Source of the DNA: Aquanectria penicillioides
Taxonomy: Eukaryota > Ascomycota > Sordariomycetes > Hypocreales > Nectriaceae
NCBI GenBank assembly: GCA_003415625.1
Contig: PYIU01000007.1
Coordinates: forward strand, 1,426,001-1,490,000
Reading direction: 5' to 3'
Length of the DNA: 64,000 bases
The notes under the pieces are model-generated. The model was not told the DNA's origin. It worked only from the letters and a program-made list of their open reading frames with translations, and did no database searches. This document shows, piece after piece, positions 10,764 through 22,644 of this stretch (position 1 is its first letter; each line of letters begins with the position of its first letter). A program made the translations under genes and the position numbers.

Positions 10764-13679
10764 ATGCCCTCGTTCCTCTCCGACGAAGACAACTCTACCC
10801 TCTTTTCCAACAACCCTGACATCCTCAACCTCGACCCCACGAACCAGTTCGGCCTCGTAGCCACCAAGGAGAGGGTGGACGCGGGCTCCATCCGCCACAC
10901 CCGCTCCGACACCATCAATGAGAGCTTCGACGAGAGCTCTATCTCCTCCACTCAAGCCTCGGACGTCTCTGAACCTACCCCGACACCTATGAATGGCAAC
11001 GGCACGCGTCCCACGAGCATGAGCTCCCTCTCCAACGGCAAGTCCGTCGCCACAGTGCCATCCCGACAAGACGACAACGCCTATCATCACAAGCCATTCC
11101 ACAACGGCACTGCCAACCTCGTCGACCGGACCCTCCCTCCCCTACCGACCTCGATTGCCAATGGCTTCGATGGCCCTGTGACTTCAACCACCCAGAACCA
11201 TTACCACGACTTGTCGTCAAAACCGCTCCCGTCGGATCCCCAATCAACTGAGCATGTCTTGGAAAACCCCCCCAGTAGGAGCTTCGATGGTGCCCTGCTG
11301 ACCACATCTGCATCCACCACCCCCGATCCTACACAGTCCCAGCCACGGACCAATCCGCTCCCTCATCGATTGTCCTCTCCGCCCGCCTACTCCGGTAACA
11401 CAACCGCATCATCCTCGGGTCACCTTCAGCCAACGGCCCCCGCCCTCAAGCAACGACACACTCTGGAGGTGCCGAAGTTGGCCCCCGGTCGACCTTCCAA
11501 GGACAGTCTCGATACGGCCCAAGCCAGCGGTCGTTTCTCTCCCACGACTGCCAACCCATCAGGACGACGACCCTCGATGAGCCTTGGCAGGAGACCTACC
11601 CGGTCGATGCAATCAGATGGCCCTCGGGATGAGATTGTGCCAGATGAAGATGCCAAGCGTTGGGCGGAGGCGTACCGACAAAAGCGCGCTAGCAAGCGCA
11701 GACGTAAGGAGGAGGAGGATGGCGACCGAGTTGTCGTGGGCACCATGGTCGATGAGAGCCATGCCAACTGGGTGACAGCCTACAACATGTTGACTGGTAT
11801 TCGAGTCTCGGTATCAAGAACAAATGCCAAGCTCGACCGGGAATTGACCCCCGAAGACTTTGAGACTAAGCAGAAGTCGACGTTTGATATGTGAGGAGTT
11901 TGAAACATTGTTTGCTCCATGACGCAATGCTAACCTTTTAAATAGTGCCGGTAACGAACTCGTCCCCTCGGCTAAATACGACTTCAAGTTCAAGGACTAT
12001 GCCCCTTGGGTCTTCCGTCGTCTGCGAACTCTATTCCGTCTCGACCCTGCTGATTACTTGATGTCCCTGACGGGCAAGTACATCCTCTCGGAGCTTGGCT
12101 CGCCCGGCAAGAGTGGCAGCTTCTTCTACTTTTCCAGAGACTACAAATACATTATCAAGACCATTCACCACGCCGAGCACAAATTCCTTCGAAAAATCCT
12201 CAAGGAATACTACCAGCACGTCGAGGAGAACCCCAACACTCTTCTGTCGCAGTTTTATGGTCTACATCGAGTCAAGATGCCGTACGGCAAGAAGATCCAC
12301 TTCGTCGTCATGAACAACCTGTTCCCGCCTCACCGAGATATCCACACCACCTTCGATCTCAAGGGCTCGACTATTGGCCGAGACTACAAGGAGGAGGACC
12401 TGGAAAAGAACCCCCGGGCGACGCTGAAGGATCTGAACTGGATGAGACGCCAACGAAACCTGGAGCTGGGCATCCAGAAGAAGAGGTTGTTCCTGGAACA
12501 GCTGCAGCGAGACGTCGTCCTGCTCAAGAAGCTCAAAATCATGGATTATTCTCTCTTGGTTGGCATTCACGACGTGTCACGAGGAAATGAGGAAAACTTG
12601 CGTGACAAGACTCTTCAAGTCTTCAACCCCGGCGGTGAAAAGTCTCCCGATGATGACCCCCAGTCTGTCCTCTTGCGGACACCTTCCAAGCTGGAGAATG
12701 CCCGCAAGGCTAGGGAACTAAGACAGATGATACGCTCGGAACGCCCCGTGCCAATTGGCCAATCCCTCAACAAGATGCCAGACGAGCTAGAAGAGGGACA
12801 CAGCCGCTCCGGATTCGTTTTCAACCAGGACGACGGCGGCTTCAGGGCTACTCACGAAGATAACACCCCCGCAGACGAGATCTACTATCTCGGTGTCATC
12901 GACTGCCTGACACATGTAAGTTTTTCTGGATCGTTGGAATCCCATGTGGGGCCAAGGCCAAGACTAACAATATTGCGTAGTACGGAATGATCAAGAAGAT
13001 TGAGCACTTCTGGAAGGGCCTGTCGAGCGACAAGACAAAGATTTCGGCCTTGCCGCCTACTCCGTACGGAGATCGATTCTACCACTTCATCGAAGGCGTC
13101 ACCATGTCGTCGGAGGAGGCTCACCGAGAAGCCGCCAGGCGAGATCAGGAAATGGCCGAGTCCCACGGTTCGAACCAGCGCGTGTCTAGCTGGAACTCGA
13201 AGCGTAGGTCATCACACGCTGTTCCTCCCATGCCATCTCACGTACCGCCTCCTCCCCCAGGTGTGTCCCCGGATGCTTGGGAGACGGTCGAGAGAGCCGC
13301 CAGAGATGCGGAGTCGGATCCCCTTGCAGAGAAGCACGTTCCCGATCGAACCCTGACAACTTCTGCCCGGGATGGTCGCGATTCGATGCAGCATGAGCCT
13401 GTCCTCCCAGTTGTGCAGGAGGCCGGTGAAGTGCGACCTGAGACGCCTCCCAAGGACTTCAAGACGCTCCCCCCTACCCGTGCTCCTCCGCCAACGCCGC
13501 CCAAGCCTGGACACCTCAAGCCGGACAGCGCGGACAGTGGATACGGAGTCATCGGCAACAGCAACGGAGACCATGTACTACGATCCAAAATGAGTCGTGA
13601 GAGCTTGAACAAGAAGCTGCCTCCGCTCCCTCCCAAACATGAGGAGACAGACGACAGCGGCATCCGAATGGTAGCATAG
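10764..13679 (+). CDS. mss4: phosphatidylinositol-4-phosphate 5-kinase (Mss4/Its3 type)
   Basis: Makes PI(4,5)P2 from PI4P at the plasma membrane, controlling actin, endocytosis and septation. Exons are 10764-11890, 11946-12915 and 12981-13679, giving about 931 aa. Both introns are short (55 and 65 nt) with GTGAGG/GTAAGT donors and CTAAC branch sites. Residues 1-300 are Ser/Thr/Pro-rich and look disordered, followed by a basic stretch SKRRRKEEE. The kinase core begins near residue 345. Landmarks are SPGKSGSFFYFS (about 430), DLKGSTIGR (513), MDYSLLVGIHD (575) and, across the third splice junction, DCLTHYGMIKKIEHFWK with the activation-loop segment. The C-terminus is Pro-rich, with PPPPPG, PPTRAPPPTPP and LPPLPPK motifs that could bind SH3 proteins. 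The ATG is the first after more than 1 kb without any. No frame break is seen. Confidence 0.94.
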
Positions 13680-14675
13680 ATGGCTGCAATCATTGACTAT
13701 TGCTTCCCGCAGAAGATGGAGAATAAACCCGAGGACCATTCATGATTATCAAGGAGAACGAGCAAGCGAAGGAAGGTTGCATGAGGGATAAGGACCCATC
13801 ACAGCGACCAAAACGATGCATTAGCAGGCGAGATACGGCGGCACCTCTTTTGATCCTTTCCTTTCTTTCCGGATTCTTTCCACTTTTCCTCGATCGATTC
13901 TTCTTATTCCCCCTCCACCTTTTATTTTTTATTTTGACATACTACGTCTACGACAGAAAGCTCTTTTTTTTTCCTTATGTCTGGCGGGAAAGAGGGAAAG
14001 GGACAGAGACCCAACCAAACACATGCGAACAAACCTACCTCGCACCAGGGACAAGACGGCGAGGTGAGGAGAAAGAAAGAATGTGCAGATATGGCTGTTT
14101 TTTTTTTTTCGTTTTAAAAAAGAAGACTATGGATGATACCACCGCAGCATCGAAGCATGCTTTTACAGTTTGTTTTTTTTTTCTTTTCCTTACTCTTACT
14201 TCCACTTACTTCTTACGCTCCAATTCTCCCGGGTTGGAGCGCCGCATTTGAAGTCTTTCCTTTGTAGTCTTTTGTTGACACTCTTCTTTTTTTTTTTCTT
14301 CTTCATCATTCTTCTTTCAGGTTGTACTTAGTTGGGTTCAGGGCCGGTTAGGTAGTAGGGATAGACACGGTAGGATAAAGAGTTGCCTTGTTCTTATTCT
14401 TCACATGAGCTTTGGAAGATTGAAATTGCGGGTGAAAGTTGTTTTGATAGTCGTACAGTACATGAGAGGTGGCTTCGTGAGCTAATGATGTGTGTGGTGG
14501 TGTGGTGATGTACACATGGATATAAATACATATTTTTGACAAGATTACAACTCGGACGATCCGTCCTGTTCCTCCCGTCCTTTTTTTTTTTTTTGGCTCT
14601 CTTGGCTCTTTTGGGGGTCTTGCTTGGCAAGTCTTGTTTACTTTTCTTTCTTTCTTGCTTTCTTTCTTGCCCGAA
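13680..14675. other. convergent 3' flanks of mss4 and coa6
   Basis: No gene is seen. The region is rich in T runs (for example 14099-14110, 14287-14300 and 14580-14594) and carries the 3' untranslated regions of two genes that face each other. The short reading frames here are T-rich artefacts. Confidence 0.5.
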
Positions 14676-15080
14676 TTACCTGGTCTTCTTTCTCTCGAGC
14701 ATCTCCTGGATGTCGTCACGGCCCTTGCCCTTCTCGGCGGCGCCGCCCTCCGGGGCGAAGCTGGTGCTGACGGTCATCTCTTGGGCTCCCTGGGCGCGGA
14801 GCTCTTCGAGGCGCTTGCGCTTGGAGATGTCGGCGACGCGCCACTGCTTGAAGTACTTGACCCAGGCGGCGGAGCAGTCGCGCTCGAAGTCGGCCGAGAA
14901 CTCGGGGCAGGCCTTCTTGGCGGCGGAGGCGTCCTTGTTGGCGTCGATGATGTTGTTGGCGTCGAGGCAGGCGAAGTAGGCGTCGCGGGCTGCCCAGCAC
15001 ACGGCGCGCTCCTGGCGGTTGGGGATGGCCTCGCCGGAGCGGATGGCGTCGCCGCGGGTGTCGGAGGAGAAGGGCCACAT
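14676..15080 (-). CDS. coa6: cytochrome c oxidase assembly factor 6 (COA6)
   Basis: Small intermembrane-space protein needed for copper delivery to cytochrome c oxidase, acting with the Sco proteins. Single exon, 134 aa. The twin-cysteine signature is visible: CWAARDAYFAC is CX9C and CPEFSADFERDC is CX10C, the unequal pair typical of COA6. It is followed by the conserved aromatic segment AAWVKYF. The N-terminus MWPFSSDTRGDAIRSGEAIPNRQERA fits family members. The C-terminal 50 residues are charged and variable. The promoter has GAGCT repeats at about 15101-15118, a stretch of GTGGT repeats and a T run. It is divergent from sys1, with a 1.09 kb shared upstream region. Confidence 0.9.
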   Translation of the reverse strand: MWPFSSDTRGDAIRSGEAIPNRQERAVCWAARDAYFACLDANNIIDANKDASAAKKACPEFSADFERDCSAAWVKYFKQWRVADISKRKRLEELRAQGAQEMTVSTSFAPEGGAAEKGKGRDDIQEMLERKKTR

Positions 15081-16166
15081 AATGACTGTGGAAGAATAGC
15101 TGAGCTGAGCTGAGCTGAGTTGGCTGATGTGGTGTGGTGTGGTTTTTTTTTTTTTTCCTTGCCTGTTCTAGGGTGGGAGGAAAGCGAGGGCTCGATGCGA
15201 GGGAGGGGGTGCAGATTCAATCAATTGGAGACCGGGGAAGCGGCTCGGTGGTTTGGTAGGGTTCTCGAGATGGAGACTGGGCGCCGCGGTGTCGCACAGG
15301 AGCAGTGACGGTCGGCGAGTGACGCTGGCGACGCTGGTGGTGAAGCTGTGCTGTGGCGGGGCGGATGCTGCGGCGTCTCCTTCACATGGGCGGGCGAGTC
15401 GGTGCCCCCAGGCATGATGACAAAGTGTGGTGCTGGATCTGGAAAAGGGCCTTCGACAGCAGGCGGCAGAATCGGCGGGCGGTGAAATGCAGCCATTTGA
15501 GGCGCGGCAAGGGGGGGGGCGTGGTAACTTGGAGAAAACGAAAACGAAAGCGTTTGTGGCTGGTGCCTGCAGTGCTGCTTATGTAGTGAAGGGTGCTGCT
15601 GCTGGTGCTGCTGCTCCCTACGGTACGGCACGGATGGCACTATAGGCCACTAGGCAGACGGTGAAAGGTAGGCGCTAGCCCAGGAACAGGAGCAACAGCC
15701 ACAAGCAGGGGAAAAGTGGCTGGTGAAACTTCCAGGGTGTCCTGTCTCGACTTTCTCGCGGCCTTGCTCGTCGCCCTTGTCCCGGGACTGGTCAAGACCG
15801 TCATCTGCCATCTATCCTCTCCTCTTCATCCAGCCTCTTGGTTTTCCCTCGTGCAAAACCCATTCCCCCGCTCCCTTTTCTTTTTTTCCCGCAGCGCACA
15901 GATATAGATCTACGCGGTTACTTACATTCATCAGCGACCCCCCGTTGTCGCTTCGCTATCCTGATCTGCCGGCCCCCCGACCCCAAAGCTGGGCCTGCTC
16001 CGAGCGTCTAGTCTAGATCGCGAATAACGAAACCGCACCCCCCCTCCGAACGGCAAAAGGTCACAAGACATGCTCGATCGATAAGCCGCCTCTCTCTCTC
16101 ATCAACCAAATATCCGACCATCAAACTCCCCCTCAAACTCCGTCCTCGCACATACATATATCCCCA
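15081..16166. promoter_or_regulatory. divergent promoter region between coa6 and sys1
   Basis: No gene is supported. Features are GCTGA repeats just upstream of coa6 (15101-15118), a T14 run near 15143, GCTGCTG-rich sequence near 15590-15612, and a C/T-rich sys1 leader. The leader contains a minimal upstream reading frame at 16070-16084 (ATG, three codons, TAA). Confidence 0.5.
16070..16084 (+). promoter_or_regulatory. minimal upstream ORF in the sys1 leader
   Basis: An ATG followed by Leu-Asp-Arg and a stop lies 82 nt before the sys1 start. It is within the expected leader, although the transcription start is not known. It could lower sys1 translation or act as a start-site filter. Confidence 0.4.
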
Positions 16167-16937
16167 ATGGCGCGACGCCGTAGACCGCCGCGCGCCGGCG
16201 CCCTGTCGGAGCTGCAGCCTCTCAAGATCGCTGGACAGATCGCTGCCCTACAAGCGATGTTCTATGCGGCTTCACTGGTGCTGCTCCTCTTCACGGCGCT
16301 AGTTGCAGGCCAGAACTTTAGCTTCGGCATGGTCTTTGGCTGGGAGGCGATCCGTGGCGATACAACGCATGGCTGGTTGATGGCCTTTGTCCTGGTGTTG
16401 GATGGAGGATTGTGCATGTGAGTTTAGCCCCCTTTGACTCCATTTACAAGCAGAATGGATATCCCCTCGATAGAAACGAGCGCCAAGCTTGTTTCCCTGT
16501 TCTCGACGCCGTTGCTAACACGTTCCAGGTCCGTCGCCATTGTCGTCCTCATCGCTCGCAGCAAACTCGTCCCCGATTTCGCCCTTACCATCCACTTCCT
16601 CCACCTGCTCGTCGTGTGTTTCTACTCCGGCCGCATCCCCCGCAATGCCATGTGGTGGGCCACCATGATGTCTTCGTCTGCCCTCTCCGTCGGCCTGGGT
16701 ATCTGGGGCTGCCGATATCGCGAACTGCAGCCCGTCTTCTTTGGCGGCCGGCGCATTCTTGGAACCGGCTCGACCGGTCCCACCAACCAGAGCGCGGACG
16801 GCGACGATGAATCCCACGCGGATGGCCACGATGGTGGCGACGAAGAAATGGGCTTCCCAAGAGGAGGTCGTGGAAAAGGGAGGGGTAAGGATGGCGCAGG
16901 AGAATACGAGATGACTTCGATGGAGTCGTCGAGGTAA
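16167..16937 (+). CDS. sys1: Sys1-family Golgi integral membrane protein
   Basis: Sys1 recruits the small GTPase Arl3/ARFRP1 to the trans-Golgi and so controls vesicle tethering. Exons are 16167-16417 and 16529-16937, giving 219 aa. The intron is 111 nt with a GTGAGT donor and a GCTAAC branch site. Four hydrophobic segments are visible: residues about 24-47, 70-95, 100-120 and 127-147. The family traits are the FYAASLVLL first segment, the HGWLMAFVLVLDG second segment and the W-W-A-T fourth segment. The C-terminal tail after residue 150 is hydrophilic, with Asp/His- and Gly/Arg/Lys-rich patches, and should face the cytosol. No frame break is seen. Confidence 0.87.
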
Positions 16938-17926
16938 CCGTACGGTTTTTTTTTTTCTTAATTGTCAGCTGGAAGAATAAGAAGGGAAATCCCCTCTGCA
17001 AATATATAAGGCCTTTCGACGTGTTGGAATAGCGAGCATTGCTGGGCGTTGGGGCACTGTGTACTATAGGCCATATTTACTACCTACCTACCTACCTACC
17101 TACACGACCGTATACCTGGGGGACTAGAATGCCATGTCAAGGGATATAGACGACATGGCATGGGCGGACTTGTATCTTAATAGAATTTTCGCACATTGCT
17201 ATTGCATTTGTAACAGGCATTTTTCAGCTATTGTACATCACATCAGATATGCTGTATGCGGCGGGAACACAACAGAGGGAAAATGACGTAGAAGCTCAAG
17301 GATTCAAACTAGGATCGGTGCTTAAATACGAGAGAAATGAAGTTATTCATCAGTTTGTCAATGCCGGGGGATTCAACTTTTGTGCTGACCTTGCCACAAA
17401 CAGTCGCTCGCTCATGTAGGTTCCACATCATGGTGTTGGTGATGGATGCCCTGCAAAGTCTAGTCCCAAGCAATCACTTGCAGCCCCCAATGTAAGTCGT
17501 AAGAAGAGAATGTCGCCAATTCTCTCGTTGAGGAGCCTGGATATTAGTAAACCATTATCCAATATCCAATGGTACCTTCCTAGAATATCAGCTGTGCAGT
17601 CAGTGTTTTGCCATGCTTCGATCTACAAGTAGATGCCAGTTCGCATTGGTACATATGCCCGCCCCCAAATCAGCCTTGCCATCTCCAACGAATGCCACTG
17701 CTCCGGATTTGTGGAGATGTTCTAATTCCTGGCCTACGTAGTAGTGGTGCACATTGGGCTCCTTGTGGTTGGTTATATTTGATCAGGCAGGCTGTGAGAA
17801 ATATCAGGCCGGTGATGGCCACGCAACACGACACTGAACCTCTCACCAAACTATCCATAACCTCAGGTCCTTTGTCTCTCACTCCGCATTCCAGGTTCAA
17901 TCCAAACCAATATCCGTGATAGCATC
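16938..17926. other. sys1 3' flank and AT-richer spacer before the relic gene
   Basis: No gene is supported. There is a CCTA tetranucleotide array at about 17079-17103. Base composition becomes AT-richer than in neighbouring genes and stays so through about 19.5 kb, which suggests decayed or mutated sequence. Confidence 0.45.
17079..17103 (+). repeat. (CCTA)n microsatellite
   Basis: About six tandem CCTA/CTAC units downstream of sys1. Confidence 0.85.
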
Positions 17927-18926
17927 ATGGCAACTCCAGGATTCGGCTTCTCGGCGGGTGACTTCATCGCAGCCATCAACGCCATAGTCGAGGTCACAAA
18001 GGCTTTGAAAGACGCAGGCGGAGCAGCAGAGGAGTAATCGTTCGCTCGTCAAGGAACTCCATCTGCTACGCAGCGTACTCAACCATGTGCAGGCAAAGGC
18101 AAATTGCGGAAGCCCCGGTTCAACATATTGGCGAAGCAGCAAGTAGACATTGCTCTTTCAACACTGTCTGGATTTTTGGGTTTCATCTGTAAATTTGATC
18201 GAAAATTAGGCTCCCAGGCTCCATCTGGGTGGCATCGCGGTGCGGCAAGAAAAACTCAGTGGGCTTTGCATTATGCCAGCTGTGTGGAAAAGCTGCGAGT
18301 GCAAGTCGGGACGCAACTTCAAACTCTCAGCGTCCTACTTTCTCTTGATAACCAGTAAGTCAACTTGACAATAGAAAAAAATAGTAGCTGTATGGAGCTA
18401 AGTTATTGTATACCTACGGCCATCACCCCAGCATCCGACCAAGCCATCGATCCTCTCAAGCAGTAAGAGACCAACGTCACCGGCATAATACAAGAGTTAA
18501 ATCAGGGCCCCCAGTTTCTCATACAAGAGTCTAATGACGAACTCAAGATACATTCGTCAGAATTGCACAGCATGCAGCAGGTTTTAGGTGTTGGCTTGCA
18601 GGAAAACAGCAGAAACTTCTCACAAGTTCAAACCCAAGCAGCGGCCAACTTTGGCAGCCTACAGAAAACATTGCTCTCGGTCCAGAGGTCTCAAGACGCG
18701 TCATTCTTGCATCTAAATGATGTCCTCGAAGGCTTATATCTTGAGAACACATCCGCAGTCCAGGGAAATAGTGCCTTCAAAGCAGAGGAGGGCGAGGCGG
18801 TGTCTAGAAGTCCAGATATTGGTGGTGCAAGTATCCTGTTACGGCCGAGCGATAAAACTTTTATGATTGCCGCTGTTAGGGCCATTCACTTACTCCCTGC
18901 TTTGCGCTTTGACAGGAGGAATTAAA
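17927..18926 (+). pseudogene. decayed gene with fungal N-terminal domain of STAND/NLR-like proteins
   Basis: The start is an ATG followed by an ATPGFGFSAGDFIAAINAIV segment, then KALKDAGGAAEE and a stop. Another frame continues as RSLVKELHLLRSVLNHVQ, a third as EAPVQHIGEAASRH, then SGFLGFICKFDRKLGSQAPSGWHRG and VGTQLQTLSVLLSLDN. From memory, these fragments in order match the N-terminal domain found on fungal NLR-like and related multidomain proteins, used in non-self recognition. A possible intron follows at about 18356 (GTAAGT donor). Afterwards a Gln-rich frame runs to 18926 but is crossed by an in-frame TAA near 18466. At least three frame changes, not of the single-base-loss homopolymer kind, plus the stop make this a relic. 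No nucleotide-binding domain follows. The exact 3' limit is uncertain. Confidence 0.65.
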
Positions 18927-19727
18927 CTCATTTAACTAATAAATTAACTAGGATTCGTTCGCCGCGATCTCAGCATTTTATTATGGCTCTTTGAATCTCC
19001 CTCTTGGGATTTTCAGAATGTGATATTTGCCACACAGAGTGTTATGAAATAGCACATGTGGTCCCACACCATTACCATTTGATTTGTGAATCACGTAAGG
19101 GGATTCCTAAGTTCGGTAGTAATACATCATATTTGCCTCTGGATCACGGTATGGAGTATAGGGATGTGTTAGATATAATGATACAATACCAACAGGCGGC
19201 TTCGGTCCTTTTTCAATATCTATCGAATTTTAAGGGCAATTCGATAGAGCACGAACAACCAATCAGTTTGACATAATATGACATAATAGGACTTCACTAG
19301 ATGACAGTCGATTCGCTTCACATATATGTGATGAAAAAAAAGTTTGAGGGCATGGGGGCGCAGAGTCATTTACCCTATTATTTCGAGGGTTTAAAAAAGA
19401 TTACAGCCAGGGGTGAGAGCAATTGCGGGTAGAAAGATATCAGGGATCGTAACAGTGACTTCAGGCCAACTGGGATTCGGTCTGACTTAGTTCCAAACGT
19501 TGCCCTCGGTAATACTAGACATCAATCCCTCGCCAGCTGACAACTATCCGCAACTCCCGCCATTCACCAGCTCCTTTTCTGCTCCTTTTTCTGCTTCTGC
19601 ATCTGTCTGTTCCAAAATACATAGATACATACATAGCGTACAAATTGCGCCGTCCCATCCCCGCCCTATGCGATTGATCTCATTGATAAAAGGGAAAAAT
19701 GAAAAAAGTGTCCTGGAACCCTCCCGT
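18927..19727. other. AT-rich spacer between the relic gene and cft2
   Basis: No intact gene. Translated pieces at about 18950-19280 (such as DIMIQYQQAASVLFQYL) may be the worn 3' part of the relic gene. The TA-rich composition (for example 19265-19300) would fit repeat-induced point mutation, which was not tested here. Confidence 0.4.
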
Positions 19728-22644
19728 CTAAGCGCCCGCCACAACTGCCAGGTTGTCGTAGATCACCCTGCGAACCTCGTAGAACGTGCTGCGGCGGCCG
19801 CTCGTCGGCATGCCGACGCTCTCAACCTCAATGCGTCCTGCAGCAGTCTTGCGAACGGCCACAGTGCCATCGACAACGAGAGTGCCCTCGCCACGGAACT
19901 CGGCGCCATGGCCGGCAGCTTGCATCGCGCGACGCAGATCTGCGAGACGTAGGTCGCCGACGTGAAGGGGCTGGGCGGCAGAACGGCCAGCAGAAACGAG
20001 GTTCGAGGGGAGAACATCGAGTGTGGGCATGCTCGAGGTTCCGGTGGTGGAAAGAATCGTGGTGGCCGTTGGCTCAGTCTTCTGACGCTTGTTGGCGCTG
20101 TCTTCGTCGTTCTCGTCAGTGAGGTGAGTAGCAACGAGCTGGCCCGTAATGGTAACGATGCCAAGTCCACGGACGTTCTGCCACTTGATCTTCTTCACGA
20201 GAGGATCAGCCAGCTTGACGACCCAGGCGTTGGTATCGACACTAGCATCAACTGCAACGCCGACTTCGGGGTGTAGACATCCACAGCACGGTCGCCATTC
20301 GCGCCCAGAGCCTTGCGGCAGTCCTCGGCGAGCTCGAGGGTCTCTTCCCTGTTGCCACCAACGAGAATGAGCTTGCGCGGCTGGATCAGCGGGATGAGCA
20401 TGTTAAGACTTCGCTTATCGTGCAGACCGCTAAAGTCGATGAAGGCGATGCGCAGGTTAGCCGTGATCGTCTCGGTCTGGTACACCAATTTGCATGGGCC
20501 GACGGGCTCATCTAGCTCATTGTCCTCGACAGCGTCCAGCTCATCTGGTTCAAACCCATCTCCTGAAGCAACGCCCTCGGCATCATCCACAGATCCAGCC
20601 CGAGCATTCTGGTTTCTCTTGTTTGTGACAGCACCGCCATTCTTGACCACATCATCCCACTTGCGCTTCTTGCCCAGCTTGTCGTCGGTGTCGGTCATGT
20701 TAGGACCGTCGGCAGTGTCGTCCTCTTTCTCCTCTGCACGAAGATAGTCTTCAGGTCGGATTAACTCGCCAAAGTCATCGTTGCGCTTCCTGCGGATAGC
20801 AATAGGGAATGATCGTTCCCTACCCTTTTTCCCTCTGGAGTCAAAGTCGTATACCCCCTTCTTCTTAATGAGCACGTTGATACCCAGGTCCTCATCCTTG
20901 AGCACCACATTCTTACGGCCGGCTTGGCCCATGGCGGCGGAGACATTCAGGGCCTTTCCTTGCTGCTCGCCGTCTTCGTCTTCTGAGTCCGATGAGGACT
21001 CGGAAGAGGCATCGTCAACCACATCCGCTGATGCTTCTAGTCCAGCTGCACCACCACCCTGCTGGGTGGCCTGGAGTTGTCTCTGTGTGACCAGCCATTG
21101 TTGGTACATTGCCAACTCTTCTCCCTCAAGCGCCTGGCGCTGTGCCTCTTTGATCTCTAACTTACGGCCGCCAGCGTACACGAGCTCAAGGTTCTCACCG
21201 CTGGTGGTCGATTCCATATCGGCGATATCTTTCTTCTCCTTCCACCAATCCCACAGCGTCCTCGCAATCGAAGGCTTGTCGTCTCTTGCAATACCAGGCC
21301 TGTCGGTAAGGATAACCAGGTTTCTACTATCTTTAGCCAGCCCCTTCAGCAAGTCCTTGGAGAATCCCCATTCCATGCTGGTGTCGCTGGCCAGAATCAC
21401 ACGACCCTCTGTCTCAACGTTTCCAACAGTGCGGCTCAGAAGCTTCTCGATTTGGGCCTTGCGCTCCAGGAGGCGCAAATATTTGAAGTCAAATGGTCCC
21501 CCTCCTTCTTGTCGCTTGCGCCGTTAACCTTTCGCTGGCCTTCGGCAAAGGCTTCGAACTCTTGGACAATGGTATCGTCCATCCATTCAAGCATGCTCCT
21601 CGCGTATCGCATCGTGCTAGACATGTTGCGTCCCGCAAGATACAACTTTGCCGACTTTAGAACATTCTCGTCGGACGCAGCATCGGTCCTCCATGCGTGC
21701 TCCAGGAAGTACGACATCTCCAACACTCTGGCGCTCGAGTCCACGGGAATCAAAACGGTACCTCCCCAGCAACGCAGGACTTGATGGTATCAAGCAGCTG
21801 CTCGTCTCGCTTCGCTCGGCCACCGACCTGGGCATTCCTATCCGCACCATGACTGCTGCAGATCAAGGCAGTTGGCTTTCGCAATTGCTCGATAACCTCT
21901 GCACCACCTCCACCAGCACCTCCAAGCCATGCCGCACCCGCAAAGACGTTCTCACGCGCCTGGTTCCAATCCACCGCGTATACAATCGACTCCAATCCAT
22001 GTTGGAGATGCCATATCGTGCCTCCAAGGGTGTGTCCGGAGTTGTATGCTGTAATGGTTAGGCCATTGAGGGGCGGCGAAAAGGGCGATGGGAGGGGCTG
22101 ATGCGGTTGAGAGTATTTGAGGGGTTGGATGAGAGAGAAGTATCGCGCAATCTCATCAGAGGTTGGCGATTGCAACAGAAGACTCTGCGCAGCGGTTGCG
22201 GTCTGGGAGAATGCATATGCCGATTCGGAGAGCGAGCTTTGGGGGATGGTTGTCGCGGCGGCAGGCGTCGAAGAATAGAGATCCTGGATAAGGGTGCGGC
22301 CCAAGTCAATGACAGGTCGGGTCGCATACACGGGGATTCGCGTGAACTGGGGAATGTTCTTGCAGCAGTGAGCGTATGCGGCAAGATGGGAAGCCGTCGC
22401 GTGGGTGACAAGGATCAATGATAATGTGGTAACTTGTCTACGGGAGCTAAGGTTAGCATCGTCACGGCCCTGGCCATTCGCATCCATCAGCAACGTACTT
22501 CTCAAGCTCCTTGAGTTTCTCAATGTCAAACGACTCGTCCCAGCCGAGGTCGACAAGGACTTTGACCCCTCCATCGAGCTCGAGCAGAGACTGCGATGCG
22601 GGCGAGTCGGAGAGGGCGCCCTGCAACGGGCAGAATGTAAACAT
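19728..22644 (-). CDS. cft2: cleavage and polyadenylation factor subunit Cft2/CPSF100, with three frame breaks
   Basis: Subunit of the pre-mRNA 3'-end cleavage and polyadenylation complex and inactive partner of the nuclease Ysh1/CPSF73. Exon 1 is 22499-22644 and exon 2 is 19728-22437. The intron (22438-22498, GTACGT donor, GCTAAC branch) joins LEK to QVTTLSLIL. Corrected length would be about 952 aa. Order: metallo-beta-lactamase fold with THATASHLAAYAHC where the nuclease has its zinc-binding HxHxDH, beta-CASP region with the YNSGHTLGGTIWH and PVDSSARVLEMSY segments, an acidic insert of SSESSSDSEDEDG type, and a C-terminal region. Three single-base losses break the frame: in C4 21764-21767, C5 21498-21502 and G4 20268-20271. 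Family sequence continues in the new frame each time, so sequencing error is more likely than decay. Confidence 0.93.

Noticed and set aside
21498..21502. programmed frameshifting in cft2
   Set aside because: Three sites in one gene and others in unrelated genes, all needing one added base in homopolymers, fit sequence error far better than recoding.
20781..21527. 248-codon + strand frame inside cft2
   Set aside because: Shadow of the cft2 exon; Ser-rich product caused by the acidic repeat on the other strand.
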